A DNA stretch of 6,652 nucleotides from CAYWMP01 sp964459445. Lineage in GTDB: Bacteria > Desulfobacterota > DSM-4660 > Desulfatiglandales > HGW-15. Below are positions 5,766 to 6,652 of the stretch, piece by piece. A program made the position numbers and the translations under genes. The stretch spans positions 1 through 6,652 of the forward strand of contig CAYWMP010000245.1 of assembly GCA_964459445.1 (NCBI GenBank). Reading direction: 5' to 3'. Position 1 is the stretch's first letter, and every line of letters starts with the position of its first letter. The notes under the pieces are model-generated. The model ran no database searches. It worked only from the letters and a program-made list of their open reading frames with translations, and was not told the origin of the DNA.

Positions 5766-5802
5766 AAAATTCATCCATTGATTGTCGGGCCGGAAATCAA
5801 CG

Positions 5803-5820
5803 CAACGCAAGCGTGCGTTG
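5803..5820 (-). repeat. Leader stem-loop with 7-bp stem and tetraloop
   Basis: CAACGCA and TGCGTTG pair perfectly around CGCT on the minus strand. A second, overlapping copy of TGCGTTG (5804-5798) follows directly, so the upstream arm has two possible partners. The stem could shift register. Confidence 0.5.
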
Positions 5821-5862
5821 GGTGGTGTTTGGCAGGCTTGAAAAGACTCTAGTTGATATGAG

Positions 5863-5881
5863 CCGGCATTCTGGTTGCCGG
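5863..5881. promoter_or_regulatory. Dyad over the predicted upp transcription start (candidate operator)
   Basis: CCGGCA-N7-TGCCGG is a perfect 6-bp inverted repeat directly abutting the -10 element and spanning the predicted start point near 5875. A bound repressor here would block initiation. Alternatively it is a hairpin at the very 5' end of the RNA that protects it. Confidence 0.45.
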
Positions 5882-5910
5882 ACTATAGGGCAATTCCGCT
5901 AGTGGGTCAA
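5882..5910 (-). promoter_or_regulatory. Sigma70-type promoter for upp
   Basis: On the minus strand TTGACC (5910-5905) and TATAGT (5887-5882) are separated by exactly 17 bases. Both hexamers differ from consensus at only one position. The promoter sits 44 bases after the stop codon of the flavodoxin-ferredoxin gene and shows that upp is transcribed independently of it. Confidence 0.75.
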
Positions 5911-5953
5911 GTCCAAGCTGGCGGGATTCGCAAAAAGTGCATCCCCAATATCC

Positions 5954-6652
5954 TTACGTATTAAAAAATATTTCAGGCTCTTTTCGATCGGAGTAGTTTT
6001 CGTGCAGCCATTCCGCAATCTGCTTTACGTGAGGTTCCTCCATCACTCTCGCGCCGGTAGGACAATTTTTTATGCATGCACAGCACAAAATACACAGCGT
6101 TGCGTCTGTTATCACACTGTCATTTACAGTAATAGCTGCAGTCGGGCAGACCGTGGCACACGTTCCACAGGTTGTACAAAGGGTTTTCCGGGTGATGGGA
6201 GATATTTTGGACGGATTTCCTCTTTCCCTGTGGGGAAAAGCCCCAGGCACTGCCACGAGGGAGATCTCATCAAGGGTATGAATGCTCGTCATCCTATTCC
6301 CTATCAACTTGCCGAATTCTTTGGCCTTCTTGAGATCTTCCGCGTCAGGCCTCCCAACGGCAATCGGCGTGGCCTCATTTGAAAATGAATGCTCACCGAT
6401 GAACGCCCCACCGGCAACGGGGATGAATCCTGCCTCGCTTGCAAGATTTTTTAGTTCCAGGAGGGCATCCTCAAACTCCCTATTTCCGTAAACGACAACG
6501 ACTGCTGCGGGTGTGTTGTTGGCCTTGAGCCGTTGAAGCCTCTTCTTCGCTTCAAGCGGTACCCGTCCTGAATAAACAGGGACCCCGACAATGACGAATT
6601 CATCATGCATTTCTTCAAAGGTTTGCGTACTGGCATCTGGTGGCGATAAATC
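5954..6652 (-). CDS. Flavodoxin-like / two-[4Fe-4S] ferredoxin fusion protein, 5' end outside window
   Basis: The frame is open to the right edge, so the gene starts outside; an ATG at 6608-6610 is internal. Of the visible 232 residues, about 1-120 are the rear of a flavodoxin-like domain. GVPVYSGRVP (23-32), VVVYGNREFEDALLELK (52-68) and GAFIGEHSFS (82-91) match the family as I remember it; the N-terminal FMN phosphate loop is not in view. After a proline-rich linker come two classical 4Fe-4S motifs: CTTCGTCATVCP (Cys159, 162, 165, 169) and CILCCACIKNCP (Cys187, 190, 193, 197). An additional Cys191 lies inside the second motif. Such proteins (EFR1-type) pass electrons between an FMN domain and two clusters and are common in anaerobes; the partner is unknown. 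It ends in TAA, with no good terminator before the upp promoter. Confidence 0.92.
   Translation of the reverse strand, partial: DLSPPDASTQTFEEMHDEFVIVGVPVYSGRVPLEAKKRLQRLKANNTPAAVVVVYGNREFEDALLELKNLASEAGFIPVAGGAFIGEHSFSNEATPIAVGRPDAEDLKKAKEFGKLIGNRMTSIHTLDEISLVAVPGAFPHRERGNPSKISPITRKTLCTTCGTCATVCPTAAITVNDSVITDATLCILCCACIKNCPTGARVMEEPHVKQIAEWLHENYSDRKEPEIFFNT

Larger units (their letters stand above)
5710..5875 (-). promoter_or_regulatory. Long, structured upp leader (predicted 5' UTR)
   Basis: If transcription begins 6-7 bases after the -10 element, upp has about 165 untranslated bases. The leader holds two perfect inverted repeats. CAACGCA (5820-5814, minus strand) pairs with TGCGTTG (5809-5803) around a tetraloop. 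CCCGCA (5765-5760) pairs with TGCGGG (5749-5744) around ten bases, ending 18 bases before the ribosome binding site. No T run follows either, so neither is a complete intrinsic terminator. I do not see the PyrR-binding loop pattern known from Firmicutes pyr leaders. No riboswitch class that I recognise matches. Confidence 0.5.

Noticed and set aside
5733..5774. A 13-codon open frame in the upp leader, as a possible leader peptide
   Set aside because: It has no good ribosome binding site and no run of codons suggesting attenuation. It overlaps a stem-loop but nothing else supports translation.
5710..5778. 23-residue N-terminal extension of upp
   Set aside because: No ribosome binding site before the ATG at 5776-5778, the family begins near the shorter start, and AAAGGAG points to 5707-5709.
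5926..5950. Imperfect hairpin after the flavodoxin-ferredoxin gene (GGGAT/ATCCC) as a terminator
   Set aside because: The stem is short and bulged and no T run follows on the minus strand.
6002..6491. Three + strand open frames opposite the flavodoxin-ferredoxin gene
   Set aside because: They are antisense to well-conserved cluster motifs and show no family features or ribosome binding sites of note.

Overview
The window looks like a chromosomal segment of a Gram-negative, probably anaerobic bacterium. A Desulfobacterota / deltaproteobacterium-like source is my best guess. The reasons are a Kdo transferase (LPS core, hence an outer membrane), a flavodoxin-type protein fused to a two-[4Fe-4S] ferredoxin domain, moderate base composition and compact gene clusters. 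No phage, IS element, CRISPR array, tRNA or rRNA was seen. The taxonomic guess is inference from gene content only.

Layout, left to right. (1) The 3' part of waaA on the + strand runs in from the left edge (1-396). (2) A convergent block of five minus-strand genes follows, listed here in transcription order. They are a GNAT acetyltransferase of the spermidine/spermine acetyltransferase type (3933-4478), a metallo-beta-lactamase-fold hydrolase that starts at TTG (3177-3890), a class I SAM methyltransferase with an eroded N-terminal zinc-ribbon (2176-3174), a class V PLP enzyme of the EgtE / isopenicillin-N-epimerase-like branch (943-2127), and a small four-helix membrane protein (470-895). Gaps are 42, 2, 48 and 47 bases and there is no convincing internal terminator, so co-transcription is plausible. 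(3) upp (5083-5709) is followed 37 bases later by an isoprenylcysteine/phospholipid methyltransferase-family membrane protein (4557-5045), also on the minus strand. This pair is preceded by a very good sigma70-type promoter and a roughly 165-base structured leader. (4) The 3' part of a flavodoxin-ferredoxin gene (5954-6652, minus strand) runs off the right edge.

How the genes fit together: upp salvages uracil to UMP and WaaA attaches Kdo to lipid A. The five-gene block does not form a pathway I recognise. Its members look like small-molecule modifying enzymes of unassigned substrate.

The most interesting non-coding signals are these. The upp promoter and leader carry a dyad on the transcription start and two further stem-loops. 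A perfect 8-bp stem-loop between upp and its downstream partner buries that gene's ribosome binding site. Two palindromes lie at the 5' end of the acetyltransferase gene, one of them placed so that it could bring a distant ribosome binding site close to an alternative start codon. I did not find evidence of a clearly new defence or mobile system here.
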